From assembly GCF_014839805.1 (NCBI RefSeq), contig NC_051123.1, forward strand, positions 9,840,727 through 9,904,726: a DNA stretch of 64,000 nt. The letters are read 5' to 3'. This stretch comes from Manduca sexta (lineage: Eukaryota; Arthropoda; Insecta; Lepidoptera; Sphingidae). The translations under genes and the position numbers were made by a program. Under the pieces are notes generated by a model. The model was not told the origin of the DNA, searched no databases, and was given only the letters and a program-made list of their open reading frames with translations. This document shows, one piece after another, positions 24,603 through 36,805 of this stretch (position 1 is the stretch's first letter; every line of letters begins with the position of its first letter).

Positions 24603-25364
24603 CTGTGACAAAAAATAAAATTATTTTTTTAAATTGACACTGGCAATATAATTACAAATTTAAAAATGGAACAGATAATATTAAAAATAATAAAACAAAA
24701 AAATGTGTTTCGATTATGATTATTACATATGAATAGTTTTTATTAATAACATTACAATATTCAGCCGAACTCCAAAATATTTATAAGAACTATTCATTGT
24801 TTAGTATAATTATTAAGAATTATGGGGGTTGACACCGTCTCGATGAGGTCAGTAGTATTACTGGTACAATTTGTCATACAAAGTTTTGGATGACGCTGCA
24901 ACAGTTTAAGCCCTTTAATTCCAGGGAATGCTTCCCTACTGCTACTTAGAAATAATATCCAGTTCAGACATTAGTCGTCTCACAAAGGGAAAATGAAGAT
25001 TTAATTCCTTTAAGAACTAGTCTATATTTTGACCAGAACTTAATCTATGAGTCAATGTCTCATTCGTTTGCGTTTACTTCAAATAAAAATCTTCACAAAC
25101 TCACATTTATAATAGTTAGAAACATAAGATGTTATCGGTCAAGACAGTCGCCGACATTTATAAGAAAATACAGTTACCGTAATTAAAAAAGTTTAATTGA
25201 ACTCGGACTTTGTCGTTTACAGTCGTATTTATTTTTCTGAAGTTTTATTTAATAAATTCTTGTTTGAATCCATGATTGAATAAGTTTATCCCGATACCAC
25301 GATGTAAATAACAACTCATTATAATTAGTTGAGAGATGAGCAGTCATCCCTATTCCTTACATAT

Positions 25365-25552
25365 TATAAAACAAAGTCCCTCGCCACGCCTTAACTCGAT
25401 AAATTCAAAAACCACTGAACTGCGATGAAATTTGGGAGATACTTTAAGACCCTGGGAAGCACTCGGATACTTTTTATCCCAGGAATATATATAGCGGGAC
25501 TCTGATCCCGAAAAAACACTGTCACGCGTGCGAAGCCGCGAGCAAAAGCTAA
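25365..25552 (+). mobile_element. Helitron-like element
   Basis: ATTATAAAACAAAGTCCC to GCGAAGCCGCGAGCAAAAG plus CTAA at 25549-25552. It sits 0.76 kb upstream of the acidic channel exon. Confidence 0.74.
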
Positions 25553-26455
25553 TCTATAATAATACAATCTCTGTATGTGGATAATTGTGTTTTAGATGTA
25601 ATTTACGAAATCCTGTGATTTGAAAATATTATCAAAAACAATTTCATGATAATTGGCAGACCCGTTCTTAAATATCAAACCGGTAAATGAAAAAAGGGTT
25701 TTCATTAAATTAAGCAGGAATATATCAACCTTGTCAAATAGGTAGATGCTTTCCGAAGAGCATTGTTGTCTCATATGCTATTTTGGTGTAGAAACCAGCA
25801 TTGTTTTATTGTAAAAACAATTCCGTTCATTTCATGTATTATTGTAATAATTCATTCTCTTTATTTTAAAGGTTTTTTTTGTCATGTTTTTACATATATA
25901 TTCTTAAAAAAACATGCATATAAAAATAATTATTATTTTCTATTTCATAACACTAGATACTTTATTTTCATTAACTACTTGTTTTTAATTTTTTTTTCTG
26001 CAAATTAGTTTCATGTGGTGAAAAATCGTGCCTAATTCAAATAAGGCCCAGTCTGATAAAATCATAGTGTTTGCAACTCGGACATAACTAATTGTACTAC
26101 ATTCTCAAGAGTCGTACCAAAATGTAATTCAATTTGCCGTAAAATTTACAGTCGTGTCGCCTTTATTGGCCATGTCAGCGCTGTTCTGCGAAAACTAATT
26201 TGTATAGAGTACATTTGCTCCACTAGGCACCATTAAGTGGGTAATATTTACCAATCGCAGAATCGTCTATCAAGTGCAGACGTTAAACAATCTGTATCGG
26301 TTGTTTTTCTAATTAATTTTACAAGTTAATTGAAAATTTGGTTTGCATAATGATGACATTAAAATTAATCAATTTTTCGGATTTTATCGCGGTTTTTATA
26401 TATTAATTTTCTCCCGACGTTTCGAAGACTTTGTACCGCCTTTGTGGTCACAGGA

Positions 26456-26470
26456 GGGGGGGGGGGGGGG
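26456..26470 (+). repeat. Poly(G) run, 15 G
   Basis: Uninterrupted G run inside a family E MITE remnant; it could form a G-quadruplex. A C run with one T (12 C, T, 4 C) is at 32958-32974. Confidence 0.95.
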
Positions 26471-26737
26471 TCATGAAGTTACCGTATGGTAGCATCTATA
26501 CTGATATATAAAGCTAAGGAGTTTGTTTGTATGAACGCGCTAGCCTCAGGATTACTAAACCGATTTTGATTTTTTTCACTAATGCTACTATGCTACGTTT
26601 TATTTCGGGAAAATATTTATCCCGGAAAAAAAATTACGGAAGAATATCGAAATAACAAATAATTCGATTTTACAAAAGGAATAGGCTTCCGTGAAAACCT
26701 GAATTATAAGGCATGGTACTTTCTTAAGCATGTTAAA

Positions 26738-26890
26738 TAAATACGTTCCGGGATCAACCTGTGAATCGGTTCCAACAGGCCGGCATAATTGTGTCGACTG
26801 CCGAGGGATAATCATCTCTCGCCAGTCGATATTCTATTGGATCTCAAGCTATTTACCATTAGGTGCCGGGTCACTTTGCCCGTATGAAAA
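26738..26890 (+). mobile_element. Retroposon C, 5'-truncated, with A tail
   Basis: Sense orientation: GTTCCGGGATCAACCTG to GGGTCACTTTGCCCGTATG and then nine A. It shows the family's poly(A) 3' end directly. Confidence 0.78.
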
Positions 26891-27171
26891 AAAAAGGTAT
26901 AAAGGAAAATTAGATTTCTTAAAGAGGAATTACAGGCTTCTCTACAAAGTGGATGTATGGAGAAGAATATGCTGATAAAATTAAGGCTTACTAATATCTT
27001 ATTTAAATAATGTAGTTCATGAACTTCTCTTCAAATTATTCAAAACTTGTTCCTTTTTTACAGTTTATGTGTTTCAAACTGTAACAACGGAGATTACACA
27101 CTGGTGCCTGGCAGCAGTAATATACAAAACAGTATCTTGTAGATTGTTACGTAAGAGACTTAACAGTTACT

Positions 27172-27261
27172 AGAATTCATATTTTGTTGTTTTATGTTCA
27201 TATTAAAACAACAAAATATCAATTCTCGTTATATAAATCGATACCATCGATTTATATAACG
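27172..27261. repeat. Two adjacent long hairpins
   Basis: Hairpin 1: ATATTTTGTTGTTTTA (27179-27194) pairs perfectly with 27204-27219, and AGAATT/AATTCT extends it past one mismatch. Hairpin 2: CGTTATATAAATCGAT (27227-27242) pairs perfectly with 27246-27261 around a 3-nt loop. They are one base apart. Confidence 0.9.
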
Positions 27262-28478
27262 ATTTTCCTATATCTACAAAAACACTTAACATAATAGATA
27301 ATAATTGAACTAAGCTTGTGTTTACTAGTTAACGTAAATATTTTGATGCTGACGCACATTTCTGGAATATTCCACGGCTGTTCTTAATATTTCGGTAAGC
27401 CATGGTTAATTGGAAGCCGATTGGCATAAATTGGATGTTAAGTTAAACGTAAACAGTGAATTCGCCGTTTGTTTTTGCTTGTTTGAATTTATTAAATCGT
27501 TTATCAAAATTTGATTTTGGAAGCCTCTGTTAACTGTTAATAAAGTTAATGTATTTTTATAGGAATAAATTTTACACTTTATTTTTTGAATATTATTTGA
27601 TTATTTTTTTATAATTTTAATTTATAATAAAGATATTTATAAACATATTGAGAACGAAGGCAAAAGCTAAGGGTAATCTTGGATAAGGTCTAATAGAAAA
27701 CTGTTTTCGCTTTCTATAGAATTATTGTATCACTTTAAATTGAATGTTATTTTAACTGTAATACAAAAAATTTTCGAGGTACATAAATTACTTACTGTTA
27801 GTAAATTATTAATTGTTCAACGACTTCGAATTTGGATCACTACAATATAATTTTATTGGAAATCATAAAAAGAATTCCTTTCAATTATTTTCAAAGCCGT
27901 TAAAACAATCGGTTTTGGGCATTATATTAATAAGGGCTTTAAACTAAAACTATATTTTGTGATATGGAAGGTCCAACATACAGTATTATTATTATTTATT
28001 TACAAAAGAAGTGCTCAGTTTAATAGTCAACATTTTTGTGAAGCAATTTTTATGTGTTCGAAAATTGAGTAATAATATATTTGTAATTGAAGATATTTCA
28101 GTAATAATATATTTGAAACTGAAATTTTGAAACAAATAATTTACTCCATCTAAGTTTAATGTCATAAAACTATAAAGTATATTTTGGATTTTTTTTTACT
28201 AAACGTAACTGATTTTCTATATATTTATTTATTTATAGCTAAATTCATTGCCACGAGCTAGTCGGTCGACTGATGGTTGAAATGATAATTGCTTTAAAGC
28301 AGCAATAATAAAACCTTTGAATTACAAAATTACATGTTTAACCTACCCAAATAAATGTTGTATACAAGTGATATTTAATACAATAGTGTGACTATTGTAA
28401 TATATGGGTACATTCAACAAGAAGGTTAAACTTTCTTTATGTTTGACTTTACTAAAATCTCTTGTATATTATAATTCA

Positions 28479-28800
28479 GTGCGAAGGTAGTGTGACATAA
28501 GAAGGCCTGGTTCCTAACAAGGCCGACGATTCACTAATATCACCATTCATCATGTTTATGTTTTTTTTGTGTTATAATGCAAAATATACGACGACTTTTT
28601 GTTGGTTCTTTTATTATAACATTTTATAATATAAGTGATATGTTGCAGTTTTCACAAAGGTTACAGCTCTCTAATGTTTCCAAAATCACTTAACACAAGC
28701 TTAGATAATGATTGAACTAAGCTTGTGTTTACTAGTTCCATATATTTTTTCATAAAATTATTTCATGAAGATTTTAACATTATGTGACGCTTCAAGGGTT
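28479..28800 (+). repeat. Dispersed repeat, family D, second copy
   Basis: Carries an inserted inverted repeat AACACAAGCTTAG (28692-28704) / CTAAGCTTGTGTT (28717-28729). A related segment ending GAACTAAGCTTGTGTTTACTA also lies at 27280-27330, 1.4 kb to the left. Confidence 0.65.
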
Positions 28801-28992
28801 CTGTTACCTTACTTATTTATATTTGTATTTATTACAAATTGTTTTATGTAATGGTGGTGTTTAATCAAAAGTTGTCGCAGAGAACTCACTGTAAAGCGAG
28901 AGACTACTTGACGAGTCCATTACTTCTTGCATTTATATGTTATCTTTCTCGATGTTCTTACTTTTCCCTTTATTATGCTTCAACTTCTTGTA

Positions 28993-29326
28993 AGCGGCGA
29001 TAGCCTAGTTGGGTGTGGAACGGACTGCCGAGACGAATGTCCGCAGGTTCAAATCCCAAGGGCACACACCTCTGACTTTTCTAAAAAATAATGTGTGTAT
29101 TCTTTGTGAATTTATCGTTCGCTTTAATGGTGAAGGAAAACATCGTGAAGAAACCTGCACATCTGAGAAGTTCTCTTAGGAATTTCGAAAGGTGTGTGAA
29201 GTCTACCAATCCGCACTAGGCCAGCGTGGTGGACTACGGCCTTAATCCCTCTCAGTAGTAGAGGAGGCCCATGCTCAGCAGTGGGCAAGTATATAATACA
29301 GGGCTGATATTACTATTTATTATTAG
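28993..29326 (+). mobile_element. SINE-1, full-length reference copy
   Basis: Full-length tRNA-derived SINE of about 334 bp. The head AGCGGCGATAGCCTAGTTGG contains a Pol III box A (29001-29012) and the box B GGTTCAAATCC is at 29046-29056. A tRNA-unrelated body follows, then GTATATAATACAGGGCTGATATT and an ATT-rich tail. Families of this kind use a LINE partner for retrotransposition. It resembles the lepidopteran Metulj type from memory, not checked. Confidence 0.9.
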
Positions 29327-29529
29327 TTTTGCGACACTAAGTATCCCATATTTAAAATCAGCATGTTTTTATTTTAATTAGTTAAAATTTTTCGAAAAAA
29401 ATAGGTCTTAAGTCAATTAGACTTTCAATCGTCGATATAATTCAACTTGCTGTATATACATTAAAGTAATCAAAAAAGAAAGTGTGTAACTGAAAGAGTA
29501 ATAGAACACAAATCAGATTTCTTTTTTAT

Positions 29530-29690
29530 TATTGTCTGTCTGTTTATTACTGCATATCTTCTAAACTACTGAACGGATTTTCATTTAGTTTTCACATGTG
29601 GACAGGATATAGTTAGAAGAATATAGGCTTTATTTTATTAAATTAGGATATAGGAAAGAAAAGTTATCCACGCGTGTAAAGCGGACATAT
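29530..29690 (+). mobile_element. Helitron-like remnant
   Basis: CTACTGAACGGATTTTCAT and CCACGCGTGTAAAGCGGAC; the ends are not intact. A longer diverged copy in the other direction is at 30033-30305 (minus strand, AAAATCTACTGAACG to GCGAAGTCGCGGACACAGC). Confidence 0.6.
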
Positions 29691-30016
29691 ACAATAATAA
29701 TATCAGCTCTGTATTGTATACTGTCCCATTGCTGGGCACAGCACTCCTCTACTACTGAGAGGGATTAGGCCTTAGTTAGTCTACCACGCTGGTCTAGTGC
29801 AGATTGGTAGATTTTACATACCCTCAAAATTATTGTATAGAACGTCTAAGGTATGCAAGTTACCTCACGATGTTTTCTTTCACCGTTAAAGCAAGCGATA
29901 ATTCATAGAGAATACACACATGAATTTAAAAAAGTCAGAGGTGTGCTCTTGGGTTTTGAACCTGCAAACATTTGTCTTAGTTGTCCGTTCCATACCCAAC
30001 TAGGTTGTCGCCGCTT
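29690..30016 (-). mobile_element. SINE-1 copy, diverged
   Basis: Reverse-oriented, nearly full length, with many substitutions in box B (TTTTGAAC region). It lies 0.36 kb from the plus-strand copy at 28993, so the two form a widely spaced inverted pair. Confidence 0.85.
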
Positions 30017-30786
30017 ATACATACATATGTAATTGTATAGCTGTGTCCGCGACTTCGCGCGCGTGGAAATAAGTGTGTCTCAAAGTTTTGCCCGAATAAA
30101 TTCCAACCCACGAGATTTTTTACAACCACGTGACCTCTTCAGCAGTTATATTTCAGTAAATTTACATAAAACCATAACGTACTATGAACCTAAACCTTCC
30201 CCAAGAGTTGCACTATCTTTTATTAAAAACCGTATAAAAATTCGTTCAGTAGATTTTGAGTAAATCGATCACATACAGCTTTTGGAGACTTCGTTTTATA
30301 TATTAGATAATATTGTTACGACTTGTCACTTACAACAGTAGCTCTCTGACAGCCCTCGTGAATTGCAAACGACCTGCACCGTCGAGATATGTAAAAATAT
30401 TCATGCAATACTAAATGTTCATGCACGTTGGAAATGAGAATCAGAATCACACAAGGGTAACATTTAAACAAGAACCTTTAGAAGCTTCCATGCTTGTGTT
30501 ATTTTGATAAGAGAAGCATTTAAAAATACAAGGGTGCGGTAACATTTAAGCTTATATACTTAAAAAATATATTAGAATTACTTTATTAATATATAAGTGA
30601 GTACCGAATTCATTTCTGGAGTAGGCTGTAAATTCCTTTAAGAGGTAAACACACTGTAATCTATACACTAATACTTAATTTAAGATACTTTTACTGTTTA
30701 TTACCTAATGGTGTAAATAAAATAAATTAATAATCTTTGTAATTTGACACATTTGTATCAGAAATGTATACTTATGTATCTAATGA

Positions 30787-31010
30787 TTTTTACGTTTACG
30801 AGAATGTTAGACATTGAAATAAAACTAATTTTCGAATTCTATCGCAGTTTATTATATAATCTTTTTTAATATCTTCGCAAAATGGAGGTAGATATTGTAA
30901 CTTTTCGGACCAATATCCATGAGGGTAGCAAAGCTTCCAAACGTCGGGAGAAAATTATGATATAAAAAACCGCGTAAAAATTCGAAAAATAAGTTTTATA
31001 TCAATATATT
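30787..31010. mobile_element. Palindromic MITE, family E
   Basis: Arm TTTACGAGAATGTTAGACAT...CTAATTTTCG at the left and its inverse (AACCGCGTAAAAATTCG...) at the right, with GACGTTTGGAAGC/ACGTCGGGAG internal sequence. Partial copies lie at 26349-26456, 50169-50320, 61728-61862 and 45870-45915. Confidence 0.65.
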
Positions 31011-31637
31011 GTACTTATCTGTCTACACGCCAATGATGACTGTTTCTTGTAAGTATGTAACATGTGTTGTTCTATTAAATAATCAAGTACTTATGAAAAT
31101 AGGGACGATGTTCGTGACAAATATCTTAGCCATCGAATAATCGATTACTCCGGTCTAATTGAAGTTCTGTACATATCATACATTCCTTGGCAAATGCGTG
31201 CCTAGCATATAATGTACTAGATAAAGGCGACCTGTCTTTGTATTAGGCTGAGTGCAGAACAATATTGTGAAGTTATAGAGTTGTCGAGTGTACCTACATG
31301 ATTTCATGATTATTTTTCTACGTTGCATACTTTAAACTAGTAATAGAAAAGTTAAGAATTCGTTACATTATAGGTACCTGTAAGTCCCTTCCTTAAGTGA
31401 CCTTACGTTGTATGCAGTTCTAAACTAGAAATACATAAGTAAAGGACACGTAATATTATAGCTAAACCCTTTCCTTGGGTGATCACTACACATTAAATAT
31501 AACATCAGTCCAATCTACGCGTGACCTCATATCAAGACCTTTTTTACCTTATGCCGATACTTTATCAACCAATCCACATATAAAACATCGCTTGACATAA
31601 ATATTACTAAGAAGATGGATTGAACTAATATTATATT

Positions 31638-31884
31638 GATTGCTGGTGGTAGGATATATTTTATATCCACTCAAATAGCGACCACCGTACACAAGGTGGT
31701 AAAACCCGCCATAGTGTCCCACGTAAGTGTGTCGCGATCCGGTATCAGCCTGTGTGTATCCGGTTCCAACAGGCCGGAATAATTGTGTTGACTGCCGAGG
31801 GTTTGTCTCTCATCAGTCGACACTATTGGACCCTACTCCACTTACCAGGTGCTGTAGCGTCACTCTGCCGTACATGTTTAAAAA
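31638..31884 (+). mobile_element. Retroposon C, near-complete
   Basis: Runs from TTGCTGGTGGTAGGATAT to GGTGCTGTAGCGTCACTCTG and an A-rich end. The foldback element at 31893 follows within 10 bp. Confidence 0.8.
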
Positions 31885-31892
31885 CAAATCGA

Positions 31893-32108
31893 CGGTCCCT
31901 ACGTAAAGTATCGAATCTGCAAAGTATTTTGCAGATGCAATACTTTACGTAGGGACCGTGGAATAAACATCGCTTGTTTAGTGTTAATTACCATGGCGAT
32001 AAGCACTTCGGTCCTTATTGTCTTAAATAAATGCAGTTCATTTTAATAAGGACCGTTTAAATATCGATGAATGCTATTTTGCAGATTCGATACTATACGT
32101 AGGGACCG
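31893..32108. mobile_element. Foldback/MITE element with three terminal-repeat copies
   Basis: A 32-bp arm beginning CGGTCCCTACGTAAAGTAT is at 31893, its inverted copy follows at once (31927-31958), and a third inverted copy is at the far end (32077-32108). The middle holds another stem, CGGTCCTTATT (32009-32019) with AATAAGGACCG (32045-32055). The first two arms form a near-perfect hairpin with almost no loop. No ORF; target duplication unclear. Confidence 0.8.
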
Positions 32109-32109
32109 A

Positions 32110-33639
32110 CGAAATGTTGATTGTGATACAATGTCAGCTCAAGCCGTCATAGAAATATCGCGAAATCTAATTTATTAATTAAAACTTCTTACACTTACGC
32201 TGGCTTGCACAACGATTTTACTAATCATGTTAAGCGCTAAATACATTTTAAATTTCGTGCTGTCACTATCATTTGTTAAGAGTTGATAAAGACAGAGCTA
32301 TAATTAAAATACATTTAGTATTGATCATATTTAGTGGGAGGTTGTGCAAGTTAGCCTTAATATTATATACTATAAGTTAAACTTACCTGGATTCTTATGA
32401 GCGGTATCGTCTCCTCTTTATACATAATATTTCTTGTTTAATAAAGTCCTTGTAGATATATTTTACAGGAATTTACATTTTATGGTATGGGAACTATCGA
32501 ATGAAACATCTTTACGTATTAAGTGGAGTTACGCGTATTATTTATGAATATTTTGTGGATTTAAGGGGTATATAATGTGATTACTAAAATGCTATATAGG
32601 TCTGTCTTGGTTATACAATGTTTTGTCTTTCTCTGACGTTAAATATTCTTCTATTTCGCTAGCTCACCATTACAAGGTACTATGTTATATATTTTGATGT
32701 TTAAATTGAATTATACATGTTACATATTTTTTAGTAAATTTCCAATAATCTAGAAAGATAAAAAAGGGGAACATTGAATTAATGCTATTTGAAAAATTTT
32801 ACCAAAATAAAAATTTTGAATCTCATTTTGGCAACATTTAAATTAAAAATTAACTTAGGACCTTGAGTGAGCCATCGATATGGTAAGGAGAAGAATGAGA
32901 AGAGAAGAAAAATGAGAGGATGTAAAATTATTTGTAATAAGTATTTGTAAAATTTGACCCCCCCCCCCCTCCCCACAACTCGCTCTAACCACGCTACTCC
33001 GCGGGCTATAACTAAAATAGAATTAAATACAATGCTTAAAAATGCTGTGTACCTTCGTAATAGTTAGTATTTTCTTTTGCTATGATAAGTTAAATTCTAC
33101 AGGAGGGGAAGCGAGAAAAACATTGTTACACTATGACAGACATATATAATTTTAATTAGTACATTCTAAAATGTTTATATTCTAGAAATAGAATTAAATA
33201 ATCTAGTTAGTATGCCCCTTAAATCTATATTCTAGATGGTATCTACTAAACGCGAGTATGCGGGTGTCTTCAATATTATCGTAGCGGATGAATGTATGTT
33301 ATGTATGTTGCCTTAGTATATTAGGAAGTGAGAAAGCTATTATGATTTTCAAAATAAAATCAAAGCCGTTTGTAGACGTGATTTGGATACTAAAAGCATT
33401 GTAACACTGGCCAATGGAATTCTATTATTAAGATATTATAAATGATAAAACCACATTATCAGGTTGGGTAGATAATACGCTGTGATTATCCAGTCGTTTT
33501 GGAATCAAAATGTGGTTACTTAGAACAATTTGTAGGACTAAAAAAAATAGTGAACTAATTCTACTGATAATTAAAAATAGTTTTTGATAATATTTTTTAC
33601 TCGTTTGAGTTTGATAATGATAGTAACGTAGGACGTAGC
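32110..33639. other. No gene seen
   Basis: AT-rich, with the interrupted C run at 32958-32974. No recognised repeat of length. Confidence 0.45.
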
Positions 33640-33790
33640 GTAGGACGACCTCCGACCCGCTGGTCCGACGATATTCGTAGGATCGCCGGTGGACGCTGGA
33701 TAAGGAGAGCGGAGGACCGAGCAGTCTGGCGCGCTTTAGGGGAGGCCTATGTTTAGTAGTGGACAGCTGTAGGCTGGAGATGAATGATAA
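33640..33790 (+). pseudogene. RTE-type LINE, 3' end with last ORF codons
   Basis: The frame from 33640 reads VGRPPTRWSDDIRRIAGGRW, then RRAEDRAVWRALGEAYV, then two stops where related elements usually have Gln-Gln, then WTAVG and a GATGAA-type tail. This is typical of the RTE clade C-terminus. Only about the last 50 codons remain. Confidence 0.8.
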
Positions 33791-36032
33791 TAACGTCGCG
33801 ACACTTATTCATAGTTATGAATGGCACCGATCGTAGTAGTATGTGAGATTTAGTTGCATTACCACAAGTTCTTATTTGTTACTCGTGAACATTAATTTTA
33901 ATGTCTATAAAAAATATTTATATTTTATTATATTGTTTTTTTTTTTATACTCTATTATTGATACAGAATTAAAAATAATGACCCATTCCCAAATTGACAA
34001 TTTGTGGAAATCGTCAAACAACCAATTTCTGTTTGCGACCTTTTAGTTCTTTCCCGTTTTTTTCATGCTATAGGTTTCATTTTTTGCCTTTAAAAGCTCA
34101 ATTTTACAGCAATTTAAAAAAAAGGTAGCAAACGAAATTTAGTTTTCCGACGACTGCCACAAATTAATAATTTTGATATAGGTCATTATTTTATTAAGAG
34201 CGCGATTATGTTGTGTCGAGTTCCCTTTGGTATATTTCCCTCACCACCCAAGCACTTCCAAACGTCTTCAGGTTCACGTAAACGAGATGCAAATGTTTAA
34301 ACACAATTTGCGTGAGCGTCGCTTCTACAGTAGGGTAAAAACACCTATTACCGACACTGAATACTCGCAATTACGATTCTTAACCTCGTTTATAGTCATT
34401 GTAGCATTTGCAGATGTTGATTTGTATTCAACGTCAGATTTGAGTAGATATTGTGAATAGGAACGTTAAAAGTTTGAAGAGAGTTAAATTTGATAAACAA
34501 TAATATTTCTTGAAGATTTAGAGCAAAATATTTGTTATTAATAAAGCTTGTACGCAAGTTATAGTTGAATTTTGACAGAAATAAACAAGCAACTATGTAA
34601 TTTCATTTTGTAACAGTTTTGTACTTAAGATTTTTTATTGGAATACTGAAAAATATTGTAAAATTACAAATTAAATTTAATTGTGAATTAAGTGGAAAAA
34701 AAGTTACCAACCTTTGTCTGATTTTAGAATAAAAAACATACGTAACTAATAATGGCGAATAAAATTTACACATAAATCGGTCAAGTATAAAACAAATAAC
34801 ACACAAAACGTACGCAATACAAATACTACTCGTAAAATTGTATTCAAATGTGTCCATAAAGAGTGCATTCACCCGGTGCATTGCAGTGACGGTGTTTACT
34901 TAAGCTACAAGCAAATTGCGAAGATACGTTGTGCATGAGTTATTAAGGAAATGGAAAAAGACAAAACATTTAAATATTCAAATTGTAACTTATGATTGGA
35001 TCCATCAGAGAGTGACACGTTAGCTTATCGGTTTATTGTAAAATTATAATAGGCCATACACGCTACGACTGTCGCACGGACCATCCTATCGATATAATAC
35101 GACAAGTTCTATTGTATATGGATTTTTCCGTGGTCCGACCTACATGACTCTTCACATTACAAAATATTCATTTACTATTTTGTCCCATTATATACCTATT
35201 CAGGAAATTTTTGGGAGGCCCATGTTCAATAGTGGACATCTTGCGGCTGATGATGATAAAACCATGGGACCGTGTATCAAGCGAAAGTGAATTACATCGA
35301 CCTCAAAATGAAGAATGATGAAGAAATCGAAATAAAAATTCCCACAAAATGGAGAAGAATTTCAGGATGAAGAAATCCCAATAAAAATTTAAATAGAGTT
35401 TGTGATAAAGCGTGCTGAATTCACTAAAAATACGAAATAAATGTGCGGATCACAGGTGCGAATGAATATGTCTAGAGTATAGAATGACAAGTGATGACAT
35501 GTTAGATGTGTGGGAATCGACAGACGGTTCTTTGTAAGCGTAAACTGAATAAACTCCGAACCCAAAAGGTTATACAAGACTAGCATTTGCTCGCGAGCCT
35601 GCCCGTTTTAAAATCCGTTTTGGGATAAAAGTTAGCTTATAGTATTCAGGGATACTATAGCTTCGTATTAGTGAATGAATTTTTTTAATTGCAGCACTTT
35701 AAACAAACAAATCTTGCTTTTATAATAAAGTTAAGTCAATAATAGTCATGTTCGTAATATGGAAGATAAAATATTTGCAAGTTGATGATCTATGATATAG
35801 TTAGATCAATAACAGTCACGTTTCTATTATGGGTGTTAAATTTTTAGAGGTAAATGATAATTGCAACTAAAATCAAACATTTTCAAAATGTTTTCAAATA
35901 ACCAAATTATATAAAATATTTGAGGCATTAAGACGCCTTTCTATAATCGTTTACGCTAATCGAAATAAAAAAAAATTGTATTGAAATGGACATATCCTAG
36001 TGATAAGTCTGTTGCTTGGATATGCAATTTTG
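33791..36032. other. No gene seen
   Basis: AT-rich. Contains an RTE 3' scrap (35210-35258) and a Helitron-like remnant (about 35583-35710, minus). Confidence 0.45.
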
Positions 36033-36410
36033 ACTGCCTTGGTGGCGTAGTTGTAATGCGTACACGGTACCAGTACGACTTCCGCGGTGAAGTCCTGGGT
36101 TCGAAACCCGGGTCAAGCCAAAATTAATTGTGAATGGGTTTATCCATCTTAAAAATTATTCAATCGCAGCACGGAGTCAGGAAGTTGGCGGTGTGATACA
36201 CCCGTGTCTCGGAAAGCACATAACGCCGTTGGTTCTGCGCCTGATCGCTCTCCGATCATGTCAGATTTCTGTCTCACCGAACTGTGAGAATGAAGGAACA
36301 GAGAGTGCACCTGTGTATGACGCACACACTTGTGTACTTATAATATCTCCTGCGTGGCTGATCTCTGTTGAGATTGGCCGTTTTGGCCGAAATTCGACAA
36401 GGAGGTATTC
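36033..36410 (+). mobile_element. SINE-2, long-bodied subfamily
   Basis: Head GACTGCCTTGGTGGCGTAGT and box B GGGTTCGAAACCC, then a body not found in the short SINE-2 copies (GCGGTGTGATACACCCGTG, AGAGTGCACCTGTG, TTGAGATTGGCCG). The same body follows the same head at 43026, so this is a distinct subfamily of about 375 bp. Confidence 0.82.
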
Positions 36411-36805
36411 AATCATTTATGCCATTTTTTTTATTTTCCATTAGCATTAACGATTAGACTGGCGTCATGACTACGGCCCCTATAAGCTAATCAGTAACTC
36501 CAAAACCAAATGTAATACGCAGGATTTGCGCTCGATTCTCTCCTTCTTTGTTTATAGAAACGCAATAAGCCCGATTCAGTTTGAGTTTGATGGATTGAAC
36601 GCGAGAACAGACTTGATATGGATCCGAACTGATATTGAAATTTTACGACATTTTTATTGTCAGCTTATCCTAAAGATGTGACCCGATTTAACTCGGAGAG
36701 GTGTTGAATGGCATTGTAATATCTTCTTTCTATGGTTGATCTTAAAGTTCTATTTTGGAATATTATAAAACGTAGGTGGTCCTTATGAAGAAAAGAAAGA
36801 GGGTG

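Noticed and set aside
27172..27261. microRNA precursor call
   Set aside because: The stems are perfect and AT-rich like transposon palindromes, and there is no small-RNA evidence.
34227..34460. 77-aa ORF with mixed composition
   Set aside because: Some codon balance, but no splice context, homologue or neighbour supports it.
36033..36110. tRNA gene candidates at 36033, 43026, 15603, 12949 and 55500
   Set aside because: Box A and box B are present but the cloverleaf is not complete and each continues into a SINE body repeated elsewhere.
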